A stretch of DNA of 64,000 nt, from NCBI GenBank assembly GCA_025331125.1, contig JAOALB010000057.1:1-64000 (forward strand), read 5' to 3'. Shown here piece after piece: positions 34,625 to 45,020 of this stretch (its first letter is position 1; every line of letters begins with the position of its first letter). The position numbers and the translations under genes were made by a program. Below the pieces are notes generated by a model that was given only the letters and a program-made list of their open reading frames with translations, ran no database searches and was not told the DNA's origin. The stretch comes from Mycogone perniciosa (taxonomy: Eukaryota > Ascomycota > Sordariomycetes > Hypocreales > Hypocreaceae).

Positions 34625-34630
34625 CACGTG
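34625..34630 (-). promoter_or_regulatory. E-box CACGTG upstream of BTB gene
   Basis: The core CACGTG lies about 116 bp before the rebuilt BTB start, just outside the transposon relic. Third E-box-like site upstream of a gene in this part of the window. Confidence 0.3.
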
Positions 34631-34708
34631 CTCAGCGGTTGTTGATTTCTGATTACTCATCACGATTTGCGCCACGATGACGTTATGCCGGTCCCGAAAA
34701 ATGCCATA

Positions 34709-34752
34709 AGTCAGACCACCCACATTCCCGCCACCCCTAGTTTCCCGCCACC
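34709..34752 (+). repeat. Left terminal inverted repeat
   Basis: Begins AGTCAGACCACCC and ends TTTCCCGCCACC. The inner 20 bases (CCCCTAGTTTCCCGCCACC plus one) are identical in the right end; the outer part carries most of the differences. Confidence 0.85.
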
Positions 34753-36261
34753 CCTCATTTCAATTCAACGCCAACACTACTTTATACAACATCGCAATCG
34801 GGTTCTTTTATACCTTTCTATTATTTCTTAATGAAAATGTTTCTATTATTTCTTACCTAAATATATGGAAAAAGTATTTAAAACATATTAATAGGATAAA
34901 TAGTAATATAAATTAATAAAAGGCTTTATATTATTAAAGAATTTCATTTCAAATATTTAAAAAAATATTATTTATTAATTTTAATAAAGGTTTATTTAAA
35001 AATACTATATATTAATAATATTTTATTTAAAAAAATAATAGTATTTTTTAAACTTTTAAAATTGTTTATAATTTTAATAAATTAAATATTGTTAAAAACT
35101 ATAAAAATAAATAATTCTATAATATAAATATATATATATTATTATCCTTTTCTATTTTTCTATCCTTTTTTTCCTTTTATCTATACTCTATATATTAAAT
35201 AATAGCAATCTAATTGTTTTTAAATTATAAAACATTTATATATACACTAATATATAGAGTACTAGCAAATAGATTGGCAACTATAAGTTACCATTTCAGT
35301 ATTATTAGCCAACCAACCTGCTAACTAACCGCTAAACTAAACTGCGTTAATCCTGGTTTTTGCTATTTCCCTTACAAGACTACGCCGCTTCCAAGACAAT
35401 CTACTCCGTAGAGCTGTTCCTTTTACTAGGCTTTACAGCTATTTCCTTATCAAGCGACATTCCTTTCATCATTTCCTTAGATTCGATTCACAATGATTCC
35501 AACCGATCAACTCGATTAAGCCGAACAATAACGGCTATAGCAACTATATTAGGTTGATCGTCAATGCCGGACCTGTAGAAGCTGCAGCGTCCTTTTCTAT
35601 GCACGGAATCAACTTTTTATCCACCTTCAGAATCCATGCTCTTCGAGCCCAGCTGGCCCAGCCAGGCAGACCCAGCAGCAACGCGTTGTGGCCCCTGCTC
35701 CAAGACATATTCGACAACGCGTTTTAGCCGCTATTCCAAGACTAAGGCAGCAATTCAGTCAGGAATTTGGTCAGGAATTCAGTTAAGGATAGGATTGAGG
35801 GAATCCAAGAACGCATTCTTTTTCAACCAAGGCAGCGGCATTTAATATATATAAATAGTATATTGTCCTTTTCCTTCCTTCCTTCCTTCCCTCTTTATCT
35901 GCACTTTATATATTATTTAACTAATAAAACTATATGACTTTTATTTTAAAAAAAAAGGTTTAAATTAATAAAACATTATATATATAATAATTAAAGTTTA
36001 AAATTAAATATTATTTCTTTTAAATAAAATATTTATAATTATAAAATGAATAAAAAGTTAATAATAATTATAATAAATAATTTATATATATTAAAATAAT
36101 AATAAACACTTATATTTAACTTATATTAATTATAGAAATATATACTTTAAATAATAGCTTTGAATATATTAAAACATTAAAATATAGATACATATTTTAC
36201 TTTTACTCTTATATTATAACTCATAGTGTTATATAGAGTATAGTGTTCCAATTCCTTTTAA

Positions 36262-36305
36262 GGTGGCGGGAAACTAGGGGTAGCAGGAAAATAGGTAGTT
36301 TAACT
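36262..36305 (-). repeat. Right terminal inverted repeat
   Basis: Read on the minus strand it begins AGTTAAACTACC. Relative to the left end it has T where the left has C at six places and A where the left has G at one, as expected from directional C-to-T (or G-to-A) decay. Confidence 0.85.
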
Positions 36306-36837
36306 TACTATAACTACTTGAATATACCTCGGCTTTGCGTCTTTAAGTAATTGACATGACCAGCGGTTATTAATAGCACTTAACATCATAGGATAAATAA
36401 TTATCTCTATATAATACAAATATTCCAATAATTTCAATAATTATCATCCATAAATACCTACTAGAACAGAAACACAGGTATTTGTCAACGGCTGTTAAGG
36501 ACCCCAGCTTCTGCAGCGTCAAGTAGCACGTACTGTCTACTACTAGTATTATCCAACTAAACCTGTTCTTCCTTCGGAACCCGAAATCCAGCAGGTACAT
36601 AGTACTATTAGTACAAAGTCCTCCGTACCACTCCGTTCTTCGTAGCACTAACAAATGTCCATCACTTTGCCCCTCCTCTTCGTATCCTCTCTCACGCGTC
36701 GCAATACTGACAAATATTACTCCATAGTCGCATAGATTAATATATCTTCTCTCCTACGCAACCACACCCCATACTTCCTATATATCCCTCCCCCCCTCCC
36801 CCTCACTCTCACTCTTATCACTTCTTGCATTCCCCTC

Positions 36838-37351
36838 ATGAACTTCTTCCGCTCGTTCTTCTCTACATCCGTGCGGAACCCTGAAAACTTAGCCATGGCG
36901 AGCGCAAAGGCCCAAAAGCTCATTGACGAGAACGCCGTCGGTATGCCATACTTACACTATGCGCGCTCCATCATATAAAGTCCAGTCCGTAACTAACCCG
37001 TTCTTGCGCGCGCGCCTCGCAGTCGTCTTCTCCAAGTCGTGGTGCCCTTACTGCCAGGCCGCCAAGCAGACACTTGACAAACTCGGCGCCCAGTACACTG
37101 CTTTCGAGCTGGACAAGCTCAGTACGTCGTCCCTATCCCTCCTTCTCGCCTCTTGGATAGTTGTAGCTGACTTTGCTCCAGACGATGGCTCCGACTTGCA
37201 AGACGCCCTCGAGCAAATCAGCGGCCAGCGCAGCGTTCCCAACATCTTCTTCTCCAAGAAGCACATTGGCGGCAACTCGGACCTGCAGAAGCTCTTCAAG
37301 GACAACAAGTTGGAGGGCTTGCTGAAAGAGGTTGGCGCATTGGCGGCGTAA
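36838..37351 (+). CDS. Dithiol glutaredoxin, possibly dual-targeted
   Basis: Three exons, 36838-36940, 37023-37121 and 37182-37351, give 123 residues. The joins restore DENAVVVFSKSWCPYCQ and FELDKLNDGSDLQDALE. Catalytic CPYC is at Cys42-Cys45; later come the glutathione-binding SVPNIFF (cis-Pro) and GGNSDLQKL. It reduces disulfides and glutathione mixed disulfides with GSH. The first 19 residues (MNFFRSFFSTSVRNPENLA) are basic, hydroxylated and lack acidic residues apart from one Glu, like a mitochondrial presequence. Met20 (MASAKAQKLIDENA) is in good context and would give the cytosolic form, as in yeast Grx2. Converges with Aim18. Confidence 0.92.
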
Positions 37352-37703
37352 GCACCGATATTTCATGCGACGGGAGAGAAGTGATGGCGCAAAAGGGCTG
37401 ATAATGCTTTCTTCGTCCACTTTTTCGGAAACAGGCCGAAGTTATAAATGATGATGATGATGATGGCACGTCATGCGATAGATTGGATGCGATAGATTGG
37501 ATGCGATAGAGTCCAACCAATGGTGGAAATTAAGAATAGGGGCGCCGATGTCGAAGAGAACGAAATAAAAAGAAATCGTCACCTGAATGTTCATCGTTGA
37601 GTGGTTCTATCTATCCTTTTCTCATATAGGCACAACAATGCGATCCTTTTGGTACTAGTATACACATACATATACAATTCATAAAATGCCCCCATTTATC
37701 ATT

Positions 37704-38873
37704 TTACACCACCTGAGCAGCAACCGTTCCTACCGGCCTCTCCACAAACTCCATCACCCCCTCGATGATATTCTGTCTCGCAGGCTCAGACGCTACCTTG
37801 CTTCCCGCCAGGTAATTCAACCACAGCAGTCTCGATAGCCGCTCATCCGATACACTGCCCATAACCTCCCTCGTAGGATCCTTGCCCTTGCCCGTGCTGT
37901 ACGTGATAGACAGGCTGCCAGCTTTGTCGCGGCATAGCAGCATCTCTTGCTTCTTGGGCACTGAGCCCCTGTTGAAAAGGGCCTTGAAGTCCTTCATTGC
38001 TGCGCCGAAGGCTTCGTCGTTGTATGCCTTGTTGGATTGCGATCGCGCGGCGATGGCTCGCACGAAGCCGTCTCGCAAGTGGTGGAAGTCAGTATCCCGG
38101 ACGGGCGTGATGCGGAAAACACTGCGGCATCCGGCTTCCCGCAGAAGGGAGTCCCATGTTTCTTCGCCTTCTGTCGCATCCAGCAGGGCTTTCCGCAGGG
38201 CGTCCTTCTCAGCGGGTATCAACGTTGTTGCGCCCGGGTTGATCTTCTTGACCAGATACCGCTGCAGCTGAGCAATGTCCTGCGTCGCAACGTAGAAGCC
38301 CACGAGGTACACCTGGATTTCGATAAACGTCACCGTCCGCATACCCAGTCCCACGAGGGTAAACTCGTTGCCCTGGTGGTCCGATATGCTCGCCGCAATA
38401 GAACTCTCCGCATCTGTGCCCGAAGACGGCAGCTTCACATCAATTGTCCTCGGAAACGCCGGTACGACACTATTGCCTGTCGGAACCACCACCCTGCCCT
38501 CCTCATCATGCACGACGATCTTGCGCTTCTCGCCCGCCTCGGTCTTGAACGTCTCCTTGGGGATGGGAGGAGCGTCGCATTTTACAGAGATTTTTTCCTT
38601 CTCGCCCTGGAGGTCGATGGCTTGCTTGAGTTTCCAGGCCGTGTAGATGAAGGAGACAATGCCCGCGGCGGCGCCGGCGGCAAGGAAGGCGGTGCGATGA
38701 CGCTCGTAGTCGCGGCGCTCGGCGTTGAGTTTGTTGAGGTCGAAGTCTTGGGTTGCGCGGGAGGAGCCCCGGCCAGAGAAGAGGGTGCGATGACGGTTAA
38801 GGTGGCGGCATTGGCACCAGGAGGAGGACGAGGAGGTCCGGAGAGCCGTCCGGAGGGCTGTTGGCCGGAGCAT
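37704..38873 (-). CDS. aim18: Aim18/Aim46-type mitochondrial chalcone isomerase-like protein
   Basis: The ATG at 38873 gives 389 residues. The frame stays open to 38918 with a TTG, but MLRPTALRTALRTSSSSSW is a clear Arg/Ser-rich mitochondrial presequence. A single membrane segment follows (AFLAAGAAAGIVSFIYTAW). The chalcone isomerase-like fold occupies the C-terminal two thirds: GLGMRTVTFIEIQVYLVGFYVA, WDSLLREAGCRSVFRITPVRDTDFHHLRDGFVRAI, and LSITYSTGKGKDPTREVMGSV near the end. In yeast Aim18 and Aim46 lie on the inner membrane facing the intermembrane space; they are not thought to be active isomerases, though a heme link has been suggested. Core gene, intact. An E-box-like CACGTGAT lies about 190 bp upstream. 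Confidence 0.85.
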   Translation of the reverse strand: MLRPTALRTALRTSSSSSWCQCRHLNRHRTLFSGRGSSRATQDFDLNKLNAERRDYERHRTAFLAAGAAAGIVSFIYTAWKLKQAIDLQGEKEKISVKCDAPPIPKETFKTEAGEKRKIVVHDEEGRVVVPTGNSVVPAFPRTIDVKLPSSGTDAESSIAASISDHQGNEFTLVGLGMRTVTFIEIQVYLVGFYVATQDIAQLQRYLVKKINPGATTLIPAEKDALRKALLDATEGEETWDSLLREAGCRSVFRITPVRDTDFHHLRDGFVRAIAARSQSNKAYNDEAFGAAMKDFKALFNRGSVPKKQEMLLCRDKAGSLSITYSTGKGKDPTREVMGSVSDERLSRLLWLNYLAGSKVASEPARQNIIEGVMEFVERPVGTVAAQVV

Positions 38874-38918
38874 CGTGATGTCCGTCCGGATCGAGAAATG
38901 GGCGATATCGAGACTCAA

Positions 38919-39844
38919 TTGATGGAGAGGACCTCCACGCTCAATCGATCATGCCGTTTTGCCGACCTAACAAGCAATGTAGTAATCCGTAGATGTGGAT
39001 TTGTGTTGCTATTTGGTGGAGTAGATGGAGAAATCGCATGATGCATGTGGCTGACAATCTACCCCACGTGATGTGACATCACCGGTTCGGCGTTCGGTTT
39101 TCCAAGCTCTGAGGTTACCCTGTAATATGTTGCAATGCAAGTGGGCGTTGAGGATATAAAATTGAGCCTACAGATGATTCCTAGTATACTATTAGATCAC
39201 TTCGGAATAAGAAAAGTCGGCTCCATTAGTCAAAAGGCTAAAAACTCCCAAAGAGTCGCTCAAAAGAAATCAAAACCAACTATGAGTAGGCAATCCTCGC
39301 ATCCTATTAGACTCAGGAGCTTCACTTTCTCGTACCGGTTGGTTTTTCGACAGGAACAATAATATACGACAGCCTTTGAGCAAACGGTATTTTCTAAGCT
39401 CTCCCCATCTCACACCGCTTATATGTGTTGGCGCTTTGGTTCTGTTACGACCAGTGTTGTATAGTCATTAACACACAACACTCACCTGAACTACTTGTTG
39501 TACGGAAGGGTAATAGTTGAACTGATCACATAACGCCCCAGTCTCCTGCCAATCTATTACCCCTATAAAACCCTCTACCATGAACTGGTGCCAAGCGCGT
39601 GGCCGGCATGAAACAAGATTCAGTCAGAGATACAGATTGAGGATGGCTGCTTGGCCGACGGCTCATGTTAGACGAAGATATGGTTACCACTGTATTCGCC
39701 AGATCTATATTTACAATCCACTTGCCGTCTATCACCTTTCACTCTCCTCACACACTCACAGACAGCTTCCTGTTAGTTGAGTTCTCCCAGACTTTCCCAA
39801 CCTCTCATTCCTTGATAACTTCGCTCCCCTGACGAACCTCCAGG
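38919..39844. other. Spacer at the border of the accessory block
   Basis: Holds the Aim18 promoter (CACGTGAT at 39065-39072, followed by TGACATCA) and then sequence without a supported gene. From here to about 61 kb no housekeeping gene is seen. Confidence 0.5.
39065..39072 (-). promoter_or_regulatory. E-box-like CACGTGAT upstream of Aim18
   Basis: About 190 bp upstream of the Aim18 start; identical to the 8-mer upstream of uL13. A CRE-like TGACATCA follows directly. Confidence 0.3.
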
Positions 39845-40273
39845 CTATGGTTGGCAAATATAGCTGTAACAGACCAGACTTTCACCCCAATTCACAGCCG
39901 CCCCTCCGTTAACACAGTTTTGCGAGACAAGATTCTGATAACAAGTTCCCTGAACAGTTCCGTCACCGTTATTAACGTAGAATTTCCAGCTTCCATCGCC
40001 TTGCTTATAAAAGTTCAATTGGGGCATGCCGCATAGTCCCTTGTTGACGATAAAAAAGTCATTGGAAGGGTTTCCTCCTCGGACCACACCGGCACGGTCT
40101 TTCTGAGGGCCGAAGCATTTGCAATTGTAGTAGTTCGATGGACAGGCTAGATCTTGGTCGACAGTGCCGGCAGGTGCACCAAGAGGCAGCCATATTGCGT
40201 TTCCGACATGGAAATCAGCCAATGTAGACAAAGGGAGAAGTAGAGCCGCGAGTATGGCAGATTGGAGAAACAT
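39845..40273 (-). CDS. Small secreted protein, eight cysteines
   Basis: 142 residues from the ATG at 40273 (an upstream TTG extension is unlikely). MFLQSAILAALLLPLSTLA is a textbook signal peptide with cleavage before DFHVGN. The mature protein of about 123 residues has eight cysteines (AC, NCKC, LC, TC, NC, VC, IC), suggesting four disulfides, and YSYICQP at the end. No catalytic motif is visible and I do not recognise a named family; candidate secreted effector or surface protein. A TATA box lies about 90 bp upstream. Single exon, no lesions. It stands alone in gene-poor DNA, a common setting for such genes. Confidence 0.8.
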   Translation of the reverse strand: MFLQSAILAALLLPLSTLADFHVGNAIWLPLGAPAGTVDQDLACPSNYYNCKCFGPQKDRAGVVRGGNPSNDFFIVNKGLCGMPQLNFYKQGDGSWKFYVNNGDGTVQGTCYQNLVSQNCVNGGAAVNWGESLVCYSYICQP

Positions 40274-40361
40274 CTTGCTTATGGTGAGGTAATTTGAATG
40301 AAGCTTGATCAAGTGATAGTGAGAGGGTGAGACATGTTGAAATCTTGCGGATGACCAAACA

Positions 40362-40368
40362 ATTTATA
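40362..40368 (-). promoter_or_regulatory. TATA box of the eight-cysteine secreted protein
   Basis: TATAAAT on the minus strand, about 90 bp before the start codon at 40273. Confidence 0.5.
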
Positions 40369-42516
40369 CTTAAGCAATCCTAGATTGATAGGATGGATGT
40401 ATACTAGGATTAAGAGCCTTTCAAAGCCCTATACCGTAAATGAAACTCCTGCCTTATTAGTAGTAACTAGCAAATAAGCCATGATTCCCTGGGCGAGGCT
40501 ATCAGTAGAATCCTAGTAGTTCTCATAGGTCTCGCTTTCACAAGATGCTGACCATAAATAATGGTCGAGAATAAGCGAGCATTAGATCGCGCAGGGGCTG
40601 CCTCACATACAGCAATTTGCGAAGTACTAATCGAATCCATTCTACTACACTCAGCACTAGGTATGGTCAGCCATATACCGATAAATTTCTCCCATTTCGG
40701 GATAGCCCAAGTGGCTTACTACTATGAAAGTAGCTTAATAAGATAATCATATATTGAGTGCACTGAATGGAATCTATAACCTGACTATTACACTCAAATG
40801 CAAGTAAGGATAGAAGTCAAGCTGTGAGGAACTGCCTATCTAATACGATTTATACCGAAAGTCTATATAGGATACTAGCAAGGCATAGCAATAATACAAC
40901 AACAGCTAACCACTACTAATAAAAGGAGGAGAAGCTATGTATATCAGCGCGATATATATGTATATACTGTGTATTAGTATGGGTGTCCAGCAGGGTAAAT
41001 CGGTAAGAGTAGATCCTCATACCTATATGCTAATAATCCTTGGCACGTTGATCCTGCTTTTTCCCTGTCGCCAAACGCCTGCCAATCTCTTTCATCCATA
41101 CGAGTAGATGATACTTCGCTATTCGGACCCAAAGTCAAGGGTATCGAACGGTTACACAGTGGGTAGACGCACGGATATAATCCACAAAGTGGAGCATGAC
41201 GACCCCAAATATATGACCACGGAATACAAAGGTACGCACGGAGTCTGGGATAACGGTTGAGGCGGCGATTTACTACATGGAGCATGCTTACCAATAGTGA
41301 TCCACACACTTACTCATAACCTCGTGGTGATCTTAACAAGTTAGACGGGCTAAAGGAACTTGACCGTTATTCATATGTGAGTGGGACAGCGCAGGCTCGA
41401 GCTGGCGAAGGAATCTGTTCCCTTCGATCAGCAACGTTCGAATAGCATTGCCGCCTCCTACCTCCACTCCACCAGAAGAATGATAGATAGGCTGCTACTG
41501 ACAATAAAACCGTACGTTCAAGACCAGCCTATCCTAAGCCCCGGAGTTTTGACGCGGGAAGTAGCAATGAGAATAACCAGGGGGTGGAACAAGCGGCAGA
41601 ACAAGTGCCGGGTTATATTATTGTGGGCCGTCGGAATCTCCACTGATAGGTCATTGATATTATTATTAGACAGCCATTCTGGAGTAATCGAAATGTTCAA
41701 ATTTCAGGGGAATCTGCATGGAGATCGTTTGATCAGTTTTCTTTGCGTCTCCACAAACCTTATGAACTATTAGCATATATGACAAGTGAAACATTTAGGA
41801 GCAAAAGTGTAGACCCGTCACAGATACGTGGATAAGTGACCTGGTACATTTTTAGCATACAACCCGTTTGTTGAAGTCTTCTGAAAGGCCTATGTAATAG
41901 CATAACAACTTGATTATACTCCAGGGCTTTCTAGAACACCCCGTAGCCTTGTAGTCCCTGTGCCATGTATCAGGATTTACTACAGGCAATCTCAGCTTGA
42001 GTCTTTGAATTTGGATTCATAGTAGGATTGGATTTATATCAACCCAAGGCCATGCTGGTGCATTTGCGCCAGGCCTCAGTCAGACTGATCAATAATATAA
42101 AAAGCTCATCAAAATTTTGAACCCATAGTAAATGCATGGATAATGTTGAAATTAGTATCTCTGAGATGGCAGGGATAAAATCCTCTGCGCTCCTCCAGGC
42201 ATACATACCGTAGCGCTGACGCCCCATGTTCTTTTCAAGGTCAGCGATGATATGATATTATAACTCCATGACATGGAATAATGCTTTTTCCATTACACTT
42301 CCTTAATTATAGTGTACTTTCCCTGTTATTGCTAAATCTAAGTTAGGGTTGGTCGGTATATAAGCTACTATGCTTTGAGAGCCAGTTCCCAAGAATTGAT
42401 GTAAGCGATCATACACACGGGTCTCTCGTCTTCCACCAGGTAGGCAAAGGCAGACTAGTCATTAGTCGATTATGGTGCAGTGAGGAGGTCAGTAGATAAT
42501 CTCCAGATGAGCTGCG
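40369..42516. other. Gene-poor spacer
   Basis: 2.1 kb. A plus frame at 41381-41773 (130 codons) and a minus frame at 40974-41309 (111 codons) are open, but have no motif and no support from splice sites or promoter. I leave them uncalled. Confidence 0.5.
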
Positions 42517-43176
42517 TCAGACCCCAGGGTCAAGACCAGAAGGGCAAGTCGTGGGAAAAGACGTCTCATGATCGAGTATGTGTAGAAGACCATCGACCGC
42601 TTCTTCCACCGTTCCGGTCACATCCAATGTCTCAACAATAAGTGTAGCCGACTCGGCATCGCATCGAGACGGTCTCAGGAGTCGGTGCTCGCTTACCAAC
42701 TTCCGGAGAATGCCAACGTCCGTTAACTTGGTCTTAGTTCCCCCCCGGCGCTCCATACTCGCCAACCGCTGCTCCAAGACAACCTGCTCACAATAGAGGT
42801 TGGTCCAGAAGAGTGGTATATCGGTGCCACGGACCATGGCGAGATGCTCATGGAAGACGGCCACGTCTGCATCATTCTCCGCCAGGCATGCCGTCATAAG
42901 AATCATATGCCCTTTACGTGCAAGATCTCCGATGGCCTCGAAGACATGCTCCCGGATTTTGCGTCGCAGCTCATAGTGTGCTGCACTTCTTTCAGGGTAG
43001 ACGGCCTGTGCTGGATCAATGAGGAGATGGTTGTCGACGAGGCAAACCTTGTCGTAAGGGAAATGATTCTTCATTTGCGTTAAGATTGTAAGTTTTCCCA
43101 TGCCAGGAAAGCCATTCAAGATAACGATTTTGCCGTTGGGGGGGCGTCCCGTTTTGGTGTCTTGTTGACATGACAT
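42517..43176 (-). CDS. P-loop NTPase / kinase-like protein
   Basis: 219 residues, single exon, true ATG. KIVILNGFPGMGKLTIL (residues 16-32) is a Walker A loop of the GxxGxGKxT type used by small AAA_33-like kinases; the residue after Lys28 is Leu with Thr30 next, as in many members that read GKLTI. CLVDNHLLIDPAQ may carry the acceptor/Walker B-like aspartate, and the C-terminal half has a lid-like Arg-rich stretch (RLASMERRGGTKTKL, EHRLLRPSR). The family phosphorylates small molecules or RNA ends, or detoxifies antibiotics; the substrate is unknown. It is intact and lies in the accessory block far from other genes. Confidence 0.75.
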   Translation of the reverse strand: MSCQQDTKTGRPPNGKIVILNGFPGMGKLTILTQMKNHFPYDKVCLVDNHLLIDPAQAVYPERSAAHYELRRKIREHVFEAIGDLARKGHMILMTACLAENDADVAVFHEHLAMVRGTDIPLFWTNLYCEQVVLEQRLASMERRGGTKTKLTDVGILRKLVSEHRLLRPSRCDAESATLIVETLDVTGTVEEAVDGLLHILDHETSFPTTCPSGLDPGV

Positions 43177-45020
43177 GGCTAATTTGAAAACGAATACGGG
43201 AGAAAGCTCGAGGGCATGGGCGTCTTAGAAAAACTTTCTATAATTAAATAGTAGATACGCCTCGCCATTTAGTTTTCTGTATGCATGGCTTACCTCAGAT
43301 TATCCTTTTCGGTAGAGTTTGGTGGCCTCTTTCTTTGCTGTACACACCAAACCTTTGCTTCATCTACTTCCTTATCGACTGGATTGCTGTTGCCCATTCA
43401 TGAAACAGCCCAGGCTGTAGCGTGTCCTCGAAGAAATTTTGTCCTATGAATGCCTGCTTAGATATACTCCGTACTTCATACAGGTCAGTCTAAAGGTGGA
43501 GCGAAGGTGAAACCGTGCAAAGGGGAAGTGGTGTTAGGATGTGACTGAGGACCAACTGCTAGACTACTTGACAGATTACCTAGCCCTACGCGTGACCAAA
43601 GATCTAACTCGGGGCAAGATTTATTGGTGATACATATAATATGTGCTGCACAACTTAGAATGAAACTTAAATGGATACACAGGGCAATGGGAGCTGTTAT
43701 TTTATTGGAGAGTACCAAGTCTTGTGATTAACTTTGAAATAAACGAGGGGGGAAAGGGGGGGTGATTTGCCATTGTTTCACGAGTGAATGCCCGAATGTT
43801 TCTGGGCATTTGTACTCCATACTGTTGCATGACCACCGCATAGGATAACCCGCAACCAATCAAGCCTTACCCTTTTATATACTTGAAACACTCACAGAGG
43901 CCATTGCAAGGTGTATTTACCTGTTGTGTATGGTATATAGCTTCAAACAAAATGCCACTGTGCAACGTAGCAGGTGTACACTTTTGGTGTAACAGTTAAC
44001 TCAGCATTACCAGATTGTTGAAGCCAATAGAGCTGTGCATATTTGCAAGTTCTATGCCTCTTGTCCAAGATTGAGTCCTGTTAGTGTGAACCTTCGAATA
44101 AATGATATGTCACGGCACCAACCGTGACACGAAGTCAACGCCTGGTCACGGAAGCTTTGGTTATGTGCCTACGCCCCGTGCTTAAGGATTGGGTATCCCT
44201 TTGAAGTCGTTAAGGCACTTCATCGTGACATAATTACGGAGTAACTTCCAAATCAACAACGCGTAAAATAGCATACTGATCCTTCAAATGTTACATACAG
44301 ATAGGTCCTTAAGCTCTTGAGGGAATTAAATATCAATAGCCTTGGAAAGCGTGTGCGCGGGGCTATGACCTCATGGGGTTGTGACTGTTGTGACATACAT
44401 ATTTGTATCCAGCAAGATTGTTGGTACAAATATCATGAGCCTATTTGGGTGATGGAGTGATATATCTTTAATATGGCTCGATATTGTGTTGTTTAATGGA
44501 CAGGAAAGTGGTTGACTTTTAGATCCCCTATGTACTTACATAGTAGGGCCGCAACACTGAACGCCACAGCCAAGCCCTTGCGGAAGTTGTGGAAACTGAA
44601 ATCTGGCTGCTCCTGGCCTTGGGCCGGAAACGTACGAGAAGATTATTTTTTCTTTCTATTCATGACGGGCTTCACGTGACATTCATTGTATTTATACTGC
44701 TTCGTTTTGACAATCCTGGAGATTTACCTGTAGTGACACGGCGCCGAATCACGTCACAACATCGAGTTCAACGTTTCAGCATATATGGTCAATTAAATGA
44801 AGCATTAACTGTCATTAAAGAGAGACTGGAAGTGAAACGGCATATGCTGAGACCTAACCCCCCCATTCTGGAGCATGTTCCCAACCGACCATGATCCACT
44901 TAGCATGACTTCGTCCGCGACAGACGTCCAATATGACAAGGACCGACATCCATCGAGCCTCCGTGTCTGGAATCGCGTCCATAGTATAACCTGTGACTTT
45001 GACGTGTTACGTGCTCAGGT
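43177..45020. other. Gene-poor spacer
   Basis: 1.8 kb with a TACTCCGTACT motif (43465-43475) and a TACGGAGTA (44234-44242). A minus frame at 43485-43718 with a hydrophobic start has no ATG and is not called. No gene supported. Confidence 0.5.

Larger units (their letters stand above)
34709..36305. mobile_element. Degenerate TIR DNA transposon with TA target duplication
   Basis: A 1,597-bp element has 44-bp inverted ends (34709-34752 and 36262-36305) that match at 36 of 44 positions; seven of the eight differences are C/T-type transitions. The ends start AGTC/AGTT and are flanked by TA on both sides (34707-34708, 36306-36307). This fits Tc1/mariner/pogo (Fot-like) elements. The interior has two very AT-rich arms (34800-35330 and 35850-36250) around a more GC-balanced core (35340-35840). 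I could not find a transposase frame; the element is either non-autonomous or badly decayed. The AT bias and C-to-T pattern resemble repeat-induced point mutation. It sits between the BTB and glutaredoxin genes and does not break either. Confidence 0.8.

Noticed and set aside
38037..39041. 334-codon plus-strand frame
   Set aside because: Antisense to Aim18, whose presequence, membrane segment and fold motifs are clear; a shadow frame from high GC.
41381..41773. 130-codon plus-strand frame in the accessory block
   Set aside because: Open but without recognisable motif, splice sites or promoter; within chance expectation for this composition.
43485..43718. Possible small secreted protein on the minus strand
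   Set aside because: The hydrophobic start is read from a TTG; no ATG or splice site rescues it.
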